Source: Thalassospira lucentensis MCCC 1A00383 = DSM 14000 (lineage in GTDB: Bacteria > Pseudomonadota > Alphaproteobacteria > Rhodospirillales > Thalassospiraceae). From it: a DNA stretch of 64,000 bases. Position numbers and translations under genes: made by a program. Under the pieces are notes generated by a model. The model was given only the letters and a program-made list of their open reading frames with translations. It was not told the origin of the DNA and did not search any database. This document shows, one piece after another, positions 41,794 through 51,430 of this stretch (its first letter is position 1; each line of letters starts with the position of its first letter). The stretch spans positions 1-64,000 of the forward strand of contig NZ_ATWN01000002.1 in assembly GCF_000421265.1 (NCBI RefSeq). Reading direction: 5' to 3'.

Positions 41794-42259
41794 CGAAGCT
41801 TGGTTTTGTTAGCATCAACCAGACTATCAGCAAGACAGAGAGAAAAGCTGGAAAACCGAACACCAGCCAAACGCGGTAAAGCCGGTGATAGGTTTCAGGC
41901 AAATTGCTGTTTGCTAAAGCTGCTTTATTTGCAATGTCACGCAACCGGATTTGTATCCAGACCACCGGCAACCAAAATGCTCCAACGACGATGTATAATC
42001 CGATTGATGCCATTAACCATGGCTCGGTCAGAGGCCAACCGACCTCACGCGCGAGAAAGTAACCCGTAATTGGTTGTATTGCAGCGGCAGTTGCTGTGAA
42101 CACGGTATCTGCCAAGACGACAATTCTACTGACATGTGCAATCATCTCCGTATTTCCCCAATGGTTTGATATAACGAAGAAAAATGCGATTCCTGCGCCC
42201 GTTCCGAGAAGTACGCAGGCTCCAATGATATGAGAGTAAAGGAGGATTTCGTATGTCAT
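41789..42259 (-). CDS. DUF2269-like integral membrane protein
   Basis: 156 residues with four predicted transmembrane helices (about 5-27, 45-68, 82-103 and 132-150), beginning MTYEILLYSHIIGACVLLGTGAGIAFFF, in the style of DUF2269 proteins. Function unknown. Its ATG overlaps the stop of the upstream gene by four bases (42256-42259), so the two are translated as a pair. The partner carries a DoxX-like membrane domain, which suggests a joint membrane complex. Confidence 0.75.
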   Translation of the reverse strand: MTYEILLYSHIIGACVLLGTGAGIAFFFVISNHWGNTEMIAHVSRIVVLADTVFTATAAAIQPITGYFLAREVGWPLTEPWLMASIGLYIVVGAFWLPVVWIQIRLRDIANKAALANSNLPETYHRLYRVWLVFGFPAFLSVLLIVWLMLTKPSFE

Positions 42260-43554
42260 CGTTCTTCAAGAATAGAAATAGTGAACACTGTAAGTACGAT
42301 TGAAGGGATCACTTTGATCATCGGGCCAAGCGGATCAAGCCATAAGTCCGGTGCGGTGAGCAAGCTGGCTATGATGTATGCTGCAGATATTGTGATCATG
42401 CCAATACAAGCAAGCCGAGATAATTTGCGAACGAGAACAGCTGCTCCCAATGTGATGTCAGCGATGATTCCTGAAAGTATGAGAAGTTGTGCCAGGTCAT
42501 CGCTTATGCCTCGCTTTGTTAATACGTCCTGCGCTGTTGGAAACGACACGATTCCGATAATGCCACTGGCGAGCCAGAAAATTGCGAGAACGGTAATGGC
42601 AAGTGGAAGCCCCAAGTATAATTTTGCAAACCAGCGTTCTTGGATTGTTGCGGGCATGGACGCCATCGTTTCCTTCATGGATCGGCAATTTTGGTTGCCT
42701 GTCATTTTCCAAGTTTGAGCGTTGCCGCAGATACCACTCTTGAGTGTCTCTAGAGCAGTCGTTCGCAACGGGGAACGCCATCCTAGTTGGCCAAACATAT
42801 CAGCAATTAGGCCAATAAGTTTGATTGACCAGGACGGGGCTGGGAGAGTTACGCACCATGGCTTAAGGCCTAACCAGCTTCGAAACTCCATTTTAAGTTC
42901 GTCAAAGCCTTGGCTTTCTTCTTCTGTAATATCTGCGATTGTGTTCTGTGGAAGTAACCCAGTTGCGGCCTTTGTAATTGCGCGAGTGAGGTCGTCAATC
43001 GATACGGTTTGTATTTGCGCATCTGGAAATATCTGGATGTTCACCAAAGGAAATGCAGCCGCAGCTCGTAGAAGTGCTGTTCCGCCATACGCATCGCGAC
43101 TTATGACAAGGGTCGGGCGAAGAACGTGCCAGTTTAGTTGGCTGTTCATCAGAACGTTGTCGCCACGTGCTTTGCTTCTCATAAACTCGGTGGATGCCTG
43201 TTCGCTTGCTCCGGCGGCTGATACTTGAATGAAAGTCACGGCAGTGCCTGCAAGTGCTTGAGTGATGTTCTCAATCGAATTCACATGGATCGCATTGAGA
43301 TCGTCACGCGCACCATCCTGAAGTGCGCCAGCAGCATTGACGATAATATCCGCATCCCTTAGTCGTTCTTTCCATTCGGCGGCGGAGGCTGTCCCGATAT
43401 CGACCGCATGCCATTTGACCTGATCGTTGCTGCGTCTTCCTTTTTCTAAGGATCGCCCGACGCCCGTTACGTCGAAGCCTGCAGAAACAAGTCTGTGAAT
43501 ACACGCAGAACCGATGAGGCCATAGCCGCCGAGGACGTAAACCTTCTTGTTCAT
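42256..43554 (-). CDS. NAD(P)-binding epimerase-like protein fused to a DoxX-like membrane domain
   Basis: 432 residues. The first 290 form an extended short-chain dehydrogenase/NmrA-type Rossmann domain (VYVLGGYGLIGSACIHRLVSAGFDVTGVGRS, DIIVNAAGALQDGARDD, FIQVSAAGASEQ). The Tyr-Lys catalytic pair is not evident; SKARG occupies that region, so it may bind nucleotide without classic SDR chemistry. The last 130 residues contain four hydrophobic helices like DoxX family proteins. Such fusions occur widely in proteobacteria but are poorly studied. The ATG at 43554 has GAGGGA upstream; a GTG at 43575 is less likely. Translationally coupled to the DUF2269-like gene. Confidence 0.75.
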   Translation of the reverse strand: MNKKVYVLGGYGLIGSACIHRLVSAGFDVTGVGRSLEKGRRSNDQVKWHAVDIGTASAAEWKERLRDADIIVNAAGALQDGARDDLNAIHVNSIENITQALAGTAVTFIQVSAAGASEQASTEFMRSKARGDNVLMNSQLNWHVLRPTLVISRDAYGGTALLRAAAAFPLVNIQIFPDAQIQTVSIDDLTRAITKAATGLLPQNTIADITEEESQGFDELKMEFRSWLGLKPWCVTLPAPSWSIKLIGLIADMFGQLGWRSPLRTTALETLKSGICGNAQTWKMTGNQNCRSMKETMASMPATIQERWFAKLYLGLPLAITVLAIFWLASGIIGIVSFPTAQDVLTKRGISDDLAQLLILSGIIADITLGAAVLVRKLSRLACIGMITISAAYIIASLLTAPDLWLDPLGPMIKVIPSIVLTVFTISILEER

Positions 43555-43642
43555 TTGCAGCAGTCCCTCGTCCACAAAATAATAATTTAAAGAATTCCCA
43601 ATTGTTCTATACGGCAGGCAGACCGGAAGTCACTGGAAACAA

Positions 43643-44704
43643 TTATTGATTGTGTTTTGGATGTTTTATCAGGCCCAGCATTTCCTCGACCGCGGCGGTC
43701 GGGTTGGTGGTGCCCGAAAGCACATCGGTCTCAAGCGTTTTAAGCCGGTCGGCGACATCATCACGCTTGGTAAAGGTTTCCAGTAAGCGATCGCGCAGCA
43801 TGCTCCACATCCAATCGCGTTGTTGACGGGCCCGTTTGGCGGAAAATTCGCCTTCCTTGTCCATCACAACCCGATGCTGATTGATCAGATCCCAGATGGT
43901 ATCAAGCCCGTCATTGATCAGGCTTGATACCATCACCGATTGTGGACGCCAGTGTTTGCTGGTTGGTTGAAGGATGCGAAGGGCCGATGAATATTCACGT
44001 TTGGCTTCACGCGCCTTTGCCGGATCGGCGTCCGCCTTGTTGACCGCGATCAAATCGGCGATTTCAAGCACACCTTTTTTTATGCCCTGAAGCTCATCCC
44101 CCGCACCGGGCAGCATGAGGACAAGGAAAAAGTCGGTCATTTGGGCGACCATGGTTTCGCTTTGTCCGGCACCCACGGTTTCAACCAGCACCACGTCAAA
44201 CCCGGCGGCCTCGCACAGTAAAATGGTTTCACGGGTCATGCGATTGACCCCGCCCAAATAGCCGCTGCTGGGCGATGGGCGGATATAGGCGTTTGGATCA
44301 ATCGACAGTTCGTTCATCCGGGTCTTATCACCCAGAATCGACCCGCCGGTCCGCGCGCTGGTGGGGTCAACCGCAAGCACGGCAACTTTTTTGCCCGTCT
44401 TGGTCAGGTTTTTGCCAAAGGCCTCGATAAAGGTGGATTTGCCAACACCCGGAACGCCGGTAATGCCAATGCGCTGCGACCCGCCTGTTTGGGGCATCAG
44501 TTGGGCCAGAACGGCCTGTGCCTGATCAAAATGTTTGGCATTGCGGCTTTCGACCAGCGTGATGGCACGTGATAAAATCGTGCGATTGCCGCCAAGCACA
44601 CCTTCGACAATCTGGTCGGTCGTCAAAACACGTCGGCGCACAGCCTTGCGCGGGCTGACAGTGCCGCCCGAACCCGCCGGTATGGTGCGCAGAGTTTCTT
44701 TCAC
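43643..44704 (-). CDS. meaB: Methylmalonyl-CoA mutase-associated GTPase MeaB
   Basis: G3E-family GTPase chaperone that guards and reloads the B12 cofactor of methylmalonyl-CoA mutase. 353 residues. Walker A is GVPGVGKST (83-91), followed by switch regions DPTSART and VETVGAGQSE and the base-specificity motif NKAD. The C-terminal dimerisation arm (about 290-350) is present. It follows mutB by 23 bp on the same strand and closes the mutA-mutB-meaB operon, the usual arrangement. Confidence 0.92.
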   Translation of the reverse strand: MKETLRTIPAGSGGTVSPRKAVRRRVLTTDQIVEGVLGGNRTILSRAITLVESRNAKHFDQAQAVLAQLMPQTGGSQRIGITGVPGVGKSTFIEAFGKNLTKTGKKVAVLAVDPTSARTGGSILGDKTRMNELSIDPNAYIRPSPSSGYLGGVNRMTRETILLCEAAGFDVVLVETVGAGQSETMVAQMTDFFLVLMLPGAGDELQGIKKGVLEIADLIAVNKADADPAKAREAKREYSSALRILQPTSKHWRPQSVMVSSLINDGLDTIWDLINQHRVVMDKEGEFSAKRARQQRDWMWSMLRDRLLETFTKRDDVADRLKTLETDVLSGTTNPTAAVEEMLGLIKHPKHNQ

Positions 44705-44727
44705 CGCCTGTCCTTGTAACTGTACTG

Positions 44728-46884
44728 CTATGCGGCCTCTTCGTCGCCCGCTTGATTTAACTTTTCTAGCAGGTCGGATGCCGCTTCGGCAATCACCGTT
44801 CCTGGTGGGAAGATCGCCTCGGCCCCGGCTTCGAACAGTTTGTCGAAATCTTGTGGCGGGATGACGCCCCCCGCGACAATCATGATGTCTTCACGACCCA
44901 GTTTATCAAGTTCCGCACGAAGTTGCGGCACCAGTGTCAGGTGACCTGCGGCAAGCGAGCTGGCACCGACAATATGAACATCGTTTTCGACCGCCTGTTT
45001 TGCGGCTTCTTCGGGTGTTTGGAACAGCGGGCCGATATCGACATCAAAGCCAAGATCGGCAAAGGCGGTGGCAATGACTTTTTGACCCCGGTCATGCCCG
45101 TCCTGGCCCATTTTGGCGATCAGGATACGCGGACGGCGACCTTCGTTTTCCTCAAATACTTTGATCAGGCGATCTACCTTGGCAAGGGCCTCGTTATCCG
45201 CACCGACTTCGGTTTTATAGACACCTGCGATAGAGCGAATAACCGCCTGATGACGGCCATAAACCTTTTCAAGCGCATCGGAAATCTCGCCGACTGTGCA
45301 TTTGGCGCGTGCGGCCTGAACGGCAAGTTCAAGAAGGTTGCCTTCGCCACTGTCGGCGGCATTTGTCAGCGCCGTCAGCGCACTTTTTACCGCGCCATCG
45401 TCACGTTCTGCCCGCAGACGTTCAAGCTTGGCAATCTGCTGACGGCGGACTTCAGCGTTATCGACCTGAAGCACATCGACCGGGCGGTCATCAGTAACGC
45501 GGTATTTATTAACCCCGACAAGGGTCTGACGACCACTATCGATGCGGGCCTGTGTGCGTGCGGCGGCTTCTTCGATGCGCATTTTGGGAATGCCGGCCTC
45601 AATCGCCTTGGCCATGCCGCCCTGTTCTTCGACCTCGGCAATATGGGCCCATGCCTTTTCGGCCAAATCGCGGGTCAGGCGTTCGACATAATAGGATCCA
45701 CCCCATGGATCTATGGCATTGGTGGTGCCGCTTTCCTGTTGCAAAAACAGCTGCGTATTACGTGCAATCCGTGCCGAGAAATCGGTCGGCAGAGCCAAGG
45801 CTTCGTCAAGGGCATTGGTATGCAGCGACTGGGTGTGGCCTTGGGTTGATGCCATGGCCTCGACGCAGGTGCGGATGACATTGTTAAACACATCCTGTGC
45901 GGTAAGCGACCAGCCGGATGTCTGGCTGTGGGTGCGCAGCGACAGTGATTTTGGGTTTTGTGGATCAAACTGTTTGATCATCTTGGCCCAGATCATGCGC
46001 GCCGCCCGCATTTTGGCAATTTCCATAAAGAAATTCATGCCTGTCGCCCAGAAGAACGATAAACGCGGCGCAAATTTATCAATCGGAAGTCCTGCCGCTT
46101 GCCCCGCACGGGCATATTCAATGCCATCGGCCAGGGTATAGGCCAGTTCAAGGTCGGCGGTCGCCCCGGCTTCCTGCATGTGATAGCCCGAAATCGAGAT
46201 TGAATTGAATTTCGGCATGTTTTGCGACGTAAACGAAAAGATGTCCGAAATGATCCGCATCGAGGGTTTGGGCGGATAGATATAGGTGTTGCGCACCATG
46301 AATTCTTTGAGGATGTCGTTCTGAATGGTGCCCGAAAGCTTTTCGCGCGCAACGCCCTGTTCTTCGGCCGCCGCAATATAAAGCGCCATGATCGGCAAAA
46401 CCGCACCGTTCATGGTCATCGATACCGACATCTCATCAAGCGGAATGCCATCAAAAAGGGTGCGCATGTCATAGATGCTGTCAATCGCCACACCGGCCAT
46501 GCCGACATCCCCGGCAACACGGGGATGGTCGCTGTCATAGCCGCGGTGGGTGGCAAGGTCGAAGGCAATCGACAGGCCCTTTTGTCCGGCGGCAAGGTTA
46601 CGGCGATAAAACGCGTTGGATTCTTCGGCGGTCGAGAACCCGGCATATTGGCGAATGGTCCAGGGGCGCTGGACATACATGGTGGGGTAAGGCCCGCGCA
46701 AAAACGGCGGCATGCCCGGCATGGTATCAAGGTGATCAAGACCGTCCAGATCAGACGGGCCATAGGTCGGTTTGACGTCGATGCCTTCGGGCGTGGTCCA
46801 GGACGTTGCCTCAAACGGGTCTTTGGCCGCGGCCGTTGCGCCGTCAAATAGCGGAAGGTCGGAGAAATCAGGAATGCGGGTCAT
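44728..46884 (-). CDS. mutB: Methylmalonyl-CoA mutase large (catalytic) subunit
   Basis: Converts (R)-methylmalonyl-CoA to succinyl-CoA with adenosylcobalamin, the last step of propionyl-CoA assimilation. 718 residues: a substrate-binding TIM barrel (about 40-560; [25 protein letters not shown], the hinge [19 protein letters not shown]) and a C-terminal B12 domain with the base-off motif DGHDRG (cobalt-ligating His597), GASSLAAGH and AGGVIP. All key motifs are intact. It starts 2 bp after mutA ends. The likely source of propionyl-CoA in this window is methionine through MegL and the MdeB-type protein; propionyl-CoA carboxylase and the epimerase are not here. Confidence 0.95.
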   Translation of the reverse strand: MTRIPDFSDLPLFDGATAAAKDPFEATSWTTPEGIDVKPTYGPSDLDGLDHLDTMPGMPPFLRGPYPTMYVQRPWTIRQYAGFSTAEESNAFYRRNLAAGQKGLSIAFDLATHRGYDSDHPRVAGDVGMAGVAIDSIYDMRTLFDGIPLDEMSVSMTMNGAVLPIMALYIAAAEEQGVAREKLSGTIQNDILKEFMVRNTYIYPPKPSMRIISDIFSFTSQNMPKFNSISISGYHMQEAGATADLELAYTLADGIEYARAGQAAGLPIDKFAPRLSFFWATGMNFFMEIAKMRAARMIWAKMIKQFDPQNPKSLSLRTHSQTSGWSLTAQDVFNNVIRTCVEAMASTQGHTQSLHTNALDEALALPTDFSARIARNTQLFLQQESGTTNAIDPWGGSYYVERLTRDLAEKAWAHIAEVEEQGGMAKAIEAGIPKMRIEEAAARTQARIDSGRQTLVGVNKYRVTDDRPVDVLQVDNAEVRRQQIAKLERLRAERDDGAVKSALTALTNAADSGEGNLLELAVQAARAKCTVGEISDALEKVYGRHQAVIRSIAGVYKTEVGADNEALAKVDRLIKVFEENEGRRPRILIAKMGQDGHDRGQKVIATAFADLGFDVDIGPLFQTPEEAAKQAVENDVHIVGASSLAAGHLTLVPQLRAELDKLGREDIMIVAGGVIPPQDFDKLFEAGAEAIFPPGTVIAEAASDLLEKLNQAGDEEAA

Positions 46885-46886
46885 GA

Positions 46887-48935
46887 TTATTTATCTCCCC
46901 GTGCGCCAGATAAATGATCCATTGCCGTTCGGCAGATATCAGGAACGTCAGTGCCGACGTAAATAAAGTCATCAATACCCGCGGCCTCATATCCGGCCCG
47001 CGCATCGCCCGGATGACCGGCAAGATAGACCAGTGATGCCCCGGCAGTCTTAAGGGTACGGGCAACATCGGCGGCCATATCGCCATATTGCGGGTCAGAC
47101 CCACAAATCACCGCGATTTTGGCACCCGATGCGGTGAAGGCCTTTGCAACTGACTTGGCATCGGCAAAGCCGGTATTGGTGATCGCCTCAATCCCCCCGG
47201 CTTCAAAGAAGTTCCGGGCAAACATCGCGCGCGCAGTGTGCTGGGCAACCTTGCCCAGATTGGCCAGAAAGATTTGCGGGAAGGTGCCTGTTTTGGTCTT
47301 GTAGCCATCCGCACGTTTGCGCAATGTCTCATACGGTTCGGACAAACGATGCGGGGTCAGGGCCGGAACCGTCGTCGCGGCACTGGTGCCATAAAGATCG
47401 GTATACATATGGCCGATGGTTGCACCTTTACGTGCGGCTTCCATCAAACTGGAAAGTGTCGCACCAACCGTTTCGGTGTATTTGGTTTGGCGGGCCTTGC
47501 CATTGGTTTGAATGGCATCGAGGTCGGGCGCATCGCAGGTGACTTTGGTCTCAGAGATATTGGGGAATTCCGAAACACCGGTCAGCGGATCGCGCCGGTT
47601 TGCGACGCGTTCTTCACGCGTGTGCCAAACGGCTTCAATGTCTTTTTTCAAACTGCCGTTGGCAAGGGCAGCGACAATGCCACCGGATGCTTCAAGCGAC
47701 TGGAACTTGGCCCATGCGGCCTTGGCAAGATCGCGGGTCATGTTTTCGATAAACCATGCGCCCCCCGCCGGATCAATCACGCGGTGAACGTTGCTTTCTT
47801 CTTGCAGGATTAATTGCGTGTTGCGTGCAATACGTCGGGTAAACCCATCGGGTAGGCCGATTAAATGATCGTATGGCAGGCAGACGACACTATCGGCCCC
47901 GCCCAGACCCGCGGCAAAGCTTGTCACCGTGGTGCGCAGCATATTGACCCACGGATCGACCTTACTCATCGCCATTTCGGCCGAGACGGCATTGATCGAA
48001 ATTGATGCATCTTCGGCACCAGACGCGGCCAGAATGCGGGTCCACATCAGGCGCAAGGCGCGCAGCTTGGCAATCCCGGCAAAGAAATCCGTGCCAATGG
48101 CGACGTTAAACGCCATCGCACCGGCGGCCTGATCCACCGCCATGCCGGTATCGGTCAGCGCGCGTAAATAGGCGACACCAGATGCCAGCAAACAGGCAAG
48201 TTCCTGACCATCGGTGGCACCGGCATTGTAATAGGGCGCGCCATTGACCGAAATTGCCGTGCCCATCGGGAACAGATCAATCAGTTCGGCAGTGATGTTT
48301 GCGGTTTGGCGTAATGCGTCATCGGTGGAGCAGGGCAGGGTTCCGGTGCTGGCAAGCGTTCCGATGGGGTCAATGTTAAAGGCCGGGGCGGCTTCACTCG
48401 CACCATCTTCATCGGTCATGCGGGCGGCCAACATGGCCGCAGCTGGAATGGCGGCGGCCCCGCCATCAAGTGCGATGGTCGCAAGGTTGGTGTAGACGTC
48501 GCTTAATGCGCATTCAAGATCGGCCAGACAATGAATGGCAATGCCATCCACGCCGACCTCGCCCGAACTGATTTCGCGTCCCTTGCGTGCGGCCGCATCA
48601 AGCTTAAGCAAGATGGATGTCGCACCATTTTCAAGGTCGTCGAGGATCGCGGCATTTGTGACGATGGGGTCGGGATGCGTATGAAGTTGACGAATGTCCC
48701 AGCCGGCGACTGTTTCGCGTGGTTCTACCGACGCGCTGAGCACGTCGTGTATCAGACGGGTGTCGGCATCCTGATCGCCCTTGGTATAAAGCGGCTGAAG
48801 GGCAAAGCCGTCGAGTGTTTTGGTGACGAGCTTTTTCTCGAACGACGCCCCTTTAAGGGCTTCCTCGGCGAGGGTGCGCCAAGCTGCATAATCAGCAGAC
48901 GGAAATTCGGATGCCAGCTTAAGCGGGTCTGTCAT
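46887..48935 (-). CDS. mutA: Methylmalonyl-CoA mutase small subunit
   Basis: Non-catalytic partner of MutB in the heterodimeric mutase. About 682 residues from the ATG at 48935, which has GGGAGAAAG ahead of it (the reading frame is open to 48989). It repeats the mutase barrel fold, but the C-terminal B12-like domain lacks the DxHxxG cobalt-binding motif; the matching region reads [17 protein letters not shown], as expected for a MutA subunit. First gene of the mutA-mutB-meaB operon. Confidence 0.92.
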   Translation of the reverse strand: MTDPLKLASEFPSADYAAWRTLAEEALKGASFEKKLVTKTLDGFALQPLYTKGDQDADTRLIHDVLSASVEPRETVAGWDIRQLHTHPDPIVTNAAILDDLENGATSILLKLDAAARKGREISSGEVGVDGIAIHCLADLECALSDVYTNLATIALDGGAAAIPAAAMLAARMTDEDGASEAAPAFNIDPIGTLASTGTLPCSTDDALRQTANITAELIDLFPMGTAISVNGAPYYNAGATDGQELACLLASGVAYLRALTDTGMAVDQAAGAMAFNVAIGTDFFAGIAKLRALRLMWTRILAASGAEDASISINAVSAEMAMSKVDPWVNMLRTTVTSFAAGLGGADSVVCLPYDHLIGLPDGFTRRIARNTQLILQEESNVHRVIDPAGGAWFIENMTRDLAKAAWAKFQSLEASGGIVAALANGSLKKDIEAVWHTREERVANRRDPLTGVSEFPNISETKVTCDAPDLDAIQTNGKARQTKYTETVGATLSSLMEAARKGATIGHMYTDLYGTSAATTVPALTPHRLSEPYETLRKRADGYKTKTGTFPQIFLANLGKVAQHTARAMFARNFFEAGGIEAITNTGFADAKSVAKAFTASGAKIAVICGSDPQYGDMAADVARTLKTAGASLVYLAGHPGDARAGYEAAGIDDFIYVGTDVPDICRTAMDHLSGARGDK

Positions 48936-49342
48936 GCTTTCTCCCGGTCGGAACGTTTCCGAATTAATGATACTAGGGTCAAACCGCATTCACATAATCG
49001 TACCGGTTGCCCGGATTCCCGACCATATTGCCATATCGTCGTTGCGACATGGCGGTTTATAGCATCTGGCTTTAATTCCGTAAATAGGCATGGAAATACC
49101 TATTTAGAAGGAGGGGGAAGCCGAATGATCTTCGTTCCGTAGCGTCAAGTCGCGGAATTCCGGCTGCTTTTTGTGCCAAAAGGTCAGCAGCAAACAGATC
49201 GCGTGCCATCGGTCTGCATTATACTTTGGCCTGAACATGGAAAAGATAGGGCACGCAGGCGCAAATATTTGGGCGGTTTAACCAATTTGACATTTTCATC
49301 TGTCAATTTGTGCTTGTCCCAATTCTCGGAGTATCGCCATCC
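48936..49342. other. Upstream region of the mut operon
   Basis: 407 bp between the divergent mutA and receiver genes. No credible ORF. It holds one clear inverted repeat at 49081-49106; promoters for both genes should lie here. No B12 riboswitch features (long leader with a B12-box) were recognised. Confidence 0.5.
49081..49106. promoter_or_regulatory. Inverted repeat upstream of mutA
   Basis: TAAATAGG and CCTATTTA form perfect 8-bp arms around a 10-nt spacer in the divergent promoter region, about 145 bp from the mutA start. An operator for an unknown regulator is plausible; a chance repeat cannot be excluded. Confidence 0.45.
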
Positions 49343-49765
49343 ATGAACGCGCTCAGCGCCATGCCGTCGCAAGCCAGTCCTGACGGGCTTGTTGCCTTTG
49401 CCGACGACAGTCCCAGTGCCAAAGCAGCCCTTGAAACGGTGCTGCGCCGTGCCGGATATGACGTGGCAAGTTTTGACTGTGCCGATGATCTGATTGATCA
49501 GCTTGACGGGCTTTATCCGCGCGCCATCATTCTGGATATCGAAATGCCCGGCATGAGCGGATTTGAAGCATTTTGTGAAATCCGCCGCCGGTATCCCAAT
49601 GCGACCAATGTACCGGTCTTCTTCTTTTCCGCGCATTATGATTCCGATACCCGCGCACAGGCAGATGCGCTGGGTGCGGCCGACTTCATCAGCAAGGATG
49701 CCAGCCCGACCGTGGTGCTTGAACAGCTTAACCGCGTGCTCGGCAAAGCCATCAGCACCTGTTAA
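49343..49765 (+). CDS. Single-domain response regulator
   Basis: 140-residue stand-alone receiver domain. The acidic pair Asp21-Asp22, phospho-acceptor Asp65 (in ILDIEMPG), switch Ser96 and Lys118 are all present, so phosphorylation is expected. There is no output domain; such proteins act by protein-protein contact. No histidine kinase gene is adjacent. The ATG at 49343 is chosen over an in-frame GTG at 49310 because it has CGGAG upstream and the extra residues are not typical. It converges on phhA. Confidence 0.85.
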   Translation: MNALSAMPSQASPDGLVAFADDSPSAKAALETVLRRAGYDVASFDCADDLIDQLDGLYPRAIILDIEMPGMSGFEAFCEIRRRYPNATNVPVFFFSAHYDSDTRAQADALGAADFISKDASPTVVLEQLNRVLGKAISTC

Positions 49766-49799
49766 CACCCTTGCCAATTCAGATCTCATGACGCGAACG

Positions 49800-49822
49800 C
49801 GCCCTGCCTGTTACGCAGGGCG
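49800..49822 (+). terminator. Terminator hairpin after the receiver gene
   Basis: CGCCCTGC (49800-49807) pairs with GCAGGGCG (49815-49822) and is followed by TTGTTG. It overlaps the 3' end of the convergent phhA gene by a few codons and probably ends the + strand transcript. Confidence 0.6.
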
Positions 49823-50701
49823 TTGTTGCATCTGGCGGGCTCTGCCAAGTTCGATGGTGCGATTTGAATCACCATGAACGTGATACAGCCGATCCGTTGA
49901 TAAGGTGGTTTCTGGATTGATCGACGGTGTGCTGACCAATCGCTCATAGATCGGGGCGAGGGGCGTTTTCATCGCATCAAACAACTGATCATAACTGTCC
50001 AGAACGAAATAGGTTTTCTGGAAATCATCAATTGCGTAATCGGTCGCCATCACCCGTTCAAGATCAAAGCCCACCCGGTTTGGCGTCGGGTCTGTGACCG
50101 AGTAAATAGTTTCGGTTTGCGATGACAACATGCCTGCCCCATAGGCCCGCAAGCCATGATCGGTCATGATCAAGCCAAACTCGACCATGTACCAGTACAT
50201 CCGCGCAAGGTTTTTAAGCCCGCCTGTGGCAATGGCTTCCGGCCCCTTGGCACCGTAAGCAGCAAGATAATCGGCAAAGACCGGGTCATAGAGCATTGGC
50301 ACATGACCAAAGAAATCATGGAAAATGTCGGGTTCGACCAGATAATCCATTTCTTCTGGCGTGCGCAGCCAGACAGTCACCGGAAAGCGGCGACTGGCAA
50401 GGTGATCGAAAAACACCTCATCCGGCACAAGCCCCGGAACCGCAACCAGTTGCCAGCCGGTTGCGGCAAAAAGCTGTTCACTGACCCGGCCAAAATGCGG
50501 GATGCCGTCGGCCGCATCCAGCTTTGACAAATTGGCAATGTAATCATCGGCGGCATAGCCGGGCAGAATGGCCGATTGACGGGCATAAAGCTTACGCCAT
50601 AGGTCATGTTCAGCCTCGCGATACGCTTGCCAGTCTTGCGCAATGGTATAGTCATCTTCGATGTGGCTGTAATCGCCTCGCAGATCGTTTCCCTGAGTCA
50701 T
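49811..50701 (-). CDS. phhA: Phenylalanine 4-monooxygenase
   Basis: Iron- and pterin-dependent hydroxylase that converts phenylalanine to tyrosine. 296 residues, the bacterial size. The iron ligands are visible: His128 and His133 in IFHDFFGHVPML, and Glu174 in YWYMVEFGL. The ATG at 50701 follows AGAGGA; the frame extends to a TTG at 50731. It is divergent from an Lrp-type regulator, a common arrangement for phhA outside the PhhR-controlled pseudomonad operons. No pterin dehydratase (PhhB) gene is next to it, and no good TyrR box was found upstream despite the TyrR-type regulator elsewhere in the window. Confidence 0.93.
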   Translation of the reverse strand: MTQGNDLRGDYSHIEDDYTIAQDWQAYREAEHDLWRKLYARQSAILPGYAADDYIANLSKLDAADGIPHFGRVSEQLFAATGWQLVAVPGLVPDEVFFDHLASRRFPVTVWLRTPEEMDYLVEPDIFHDFFGHVPMLYDPVFADYLAAYGAKGPEAIATGGLKNLARMYWYMVEFGLIMTDHGLRAYGAGMLSSQTETIYSVTDPTPNRVGFDLERVMATDYAIDDFQKTYFVLDSYDQLFDAMKTPLAPIYERLVSTPSINPETTLSTDRLYHVHGDSNRTIELGRARQMQQRPA

Positions 50702-50779
50702 GGCTGGTCCTCTTTCGGGTTTTGATGCCAATTTACAGCGGATATTTTACATCAAAATCCATGTCATTTTCTGGCGAAT

Positions 50780-50792
50780 AAAATGCCATTTT
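50780..50792. promoter_or_regulatory. Palindrome in the phhA-lrp divergent promoter region
   Basis: AAAATG-C-CATTTT is a perfect 13-bp palindrome in the 141-bp gap between phhA and the Lrp-type gene; a related half, CATTTT, lies at 50765-50770. A/T-rich imperfect palindromes of this kind suit Lrp-family binding. Likely target of the neighbouring regulator. Confidence 0.5.
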
Positions 50793-50842
50793 GCGCTATG
50801 ATTGAATGAAAGTGACCGAAAGTTAATAATGTAAGGTGCATA

Positions 50843-51322
50843 ATGACCGACCTGAGCTTAAGCGTGACTGATATCCGTATTTTGCAGATTCTGCAAAATG
50901 AGGCCGGGATCAGCAATGTCGCACTTGCCGAAAAGGTCGGCATGTCGCCGTCCCCGTGCTTGCGACGGGTCAAACAGCTTGAAGCATCCGGGGTAATCCG
51001 CCGACAGGTGGCGCTGTTGGACCGCAAAAAGGTCGGGCTTGGCGTTCTGGCGACCATTCAGGTACGCCTGCAACGCCACACCGAAGCCGGGGCAGAGGAT
51101 TTTGCCCATGCGATGAATGATCTTCCAGAAATCCTGTCCTGCTGGGCTATGACCGGGCGGCAGGATTTCCTGCTGGTTGCGGTGGCCAGCAACATCGAAA
51201 GTTTTGGTGATTTTGTCACTCATCAGTTGCTTTCAATGCCCAATGTGCGCGATGTGCAATCCAGTTTGGTGCTCAAAGAATATAAGAATCACACAGCAAT
51301 CCCCTTGCCAAAGGCCATTTGA
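50843..51322 (+). CDS. Lrp/AsnC family transcriptional regulator
   Basis: 159 residues: an N-terminal winged helix-turn-helix (about 6-60; DIRILQILQNEAGISNVALAEKVGMSPSPCLRRVKQLE) and a C-terminal RAM ligand-binding domain (about 68-150; VLATIQVRL, LPEILSCWAMTGRQDFLLVAV). Such regulators form octamers or dimers that respond to amino acids. Divergent to phhA, so it probably controls phenylalanine catabolism and itself. Confidence 0.9.
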   Translation: MTDLSLSVTDIRILQILQNEAGISNVALAEKVGMSPSPCLRRVKQLEASGVIRRQVALLDRKKVGLGVLATIQVRLQRHTEAGAEDFAHAMNDLPEILSCWAMTGRQDFLLVAVASNIESFGDFVTHQLLSMPNVRDVQSSLVLKEYKNHTAIPLPKAI

Positions 51323-51430
51323 CCGCATTGGCCAAGTTTGGCGTGCATGGTGTGCTGTGCTTGCTTTTGGGGGCGGGTTTGGGCATAGGAAGATGACGTT
51401 CTGATCCTGTCCCACCAATGCCGGAGCACA

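Noticed and set aside
44851..45849. 332-codon + strand ORF antisense to mutB
   Set aside because: mutB is strongly conserved and intact on the other strand; the antisense translation resembles no family and follows mutB codon bias.
48936..49342. Cobalamin riboswitch upstream of mutA
   Set aside because: No B12-box or long structured leader was recognised; only a short inverted repeat is present.
50702..50842. TyrR box upstream of phhA
   Set aside because: TGTAAA-like words occur as a direct repeat on the - strand with 8-nt spacing; the TGTAAA-N6-TTTACA inverted arrangement is absent.
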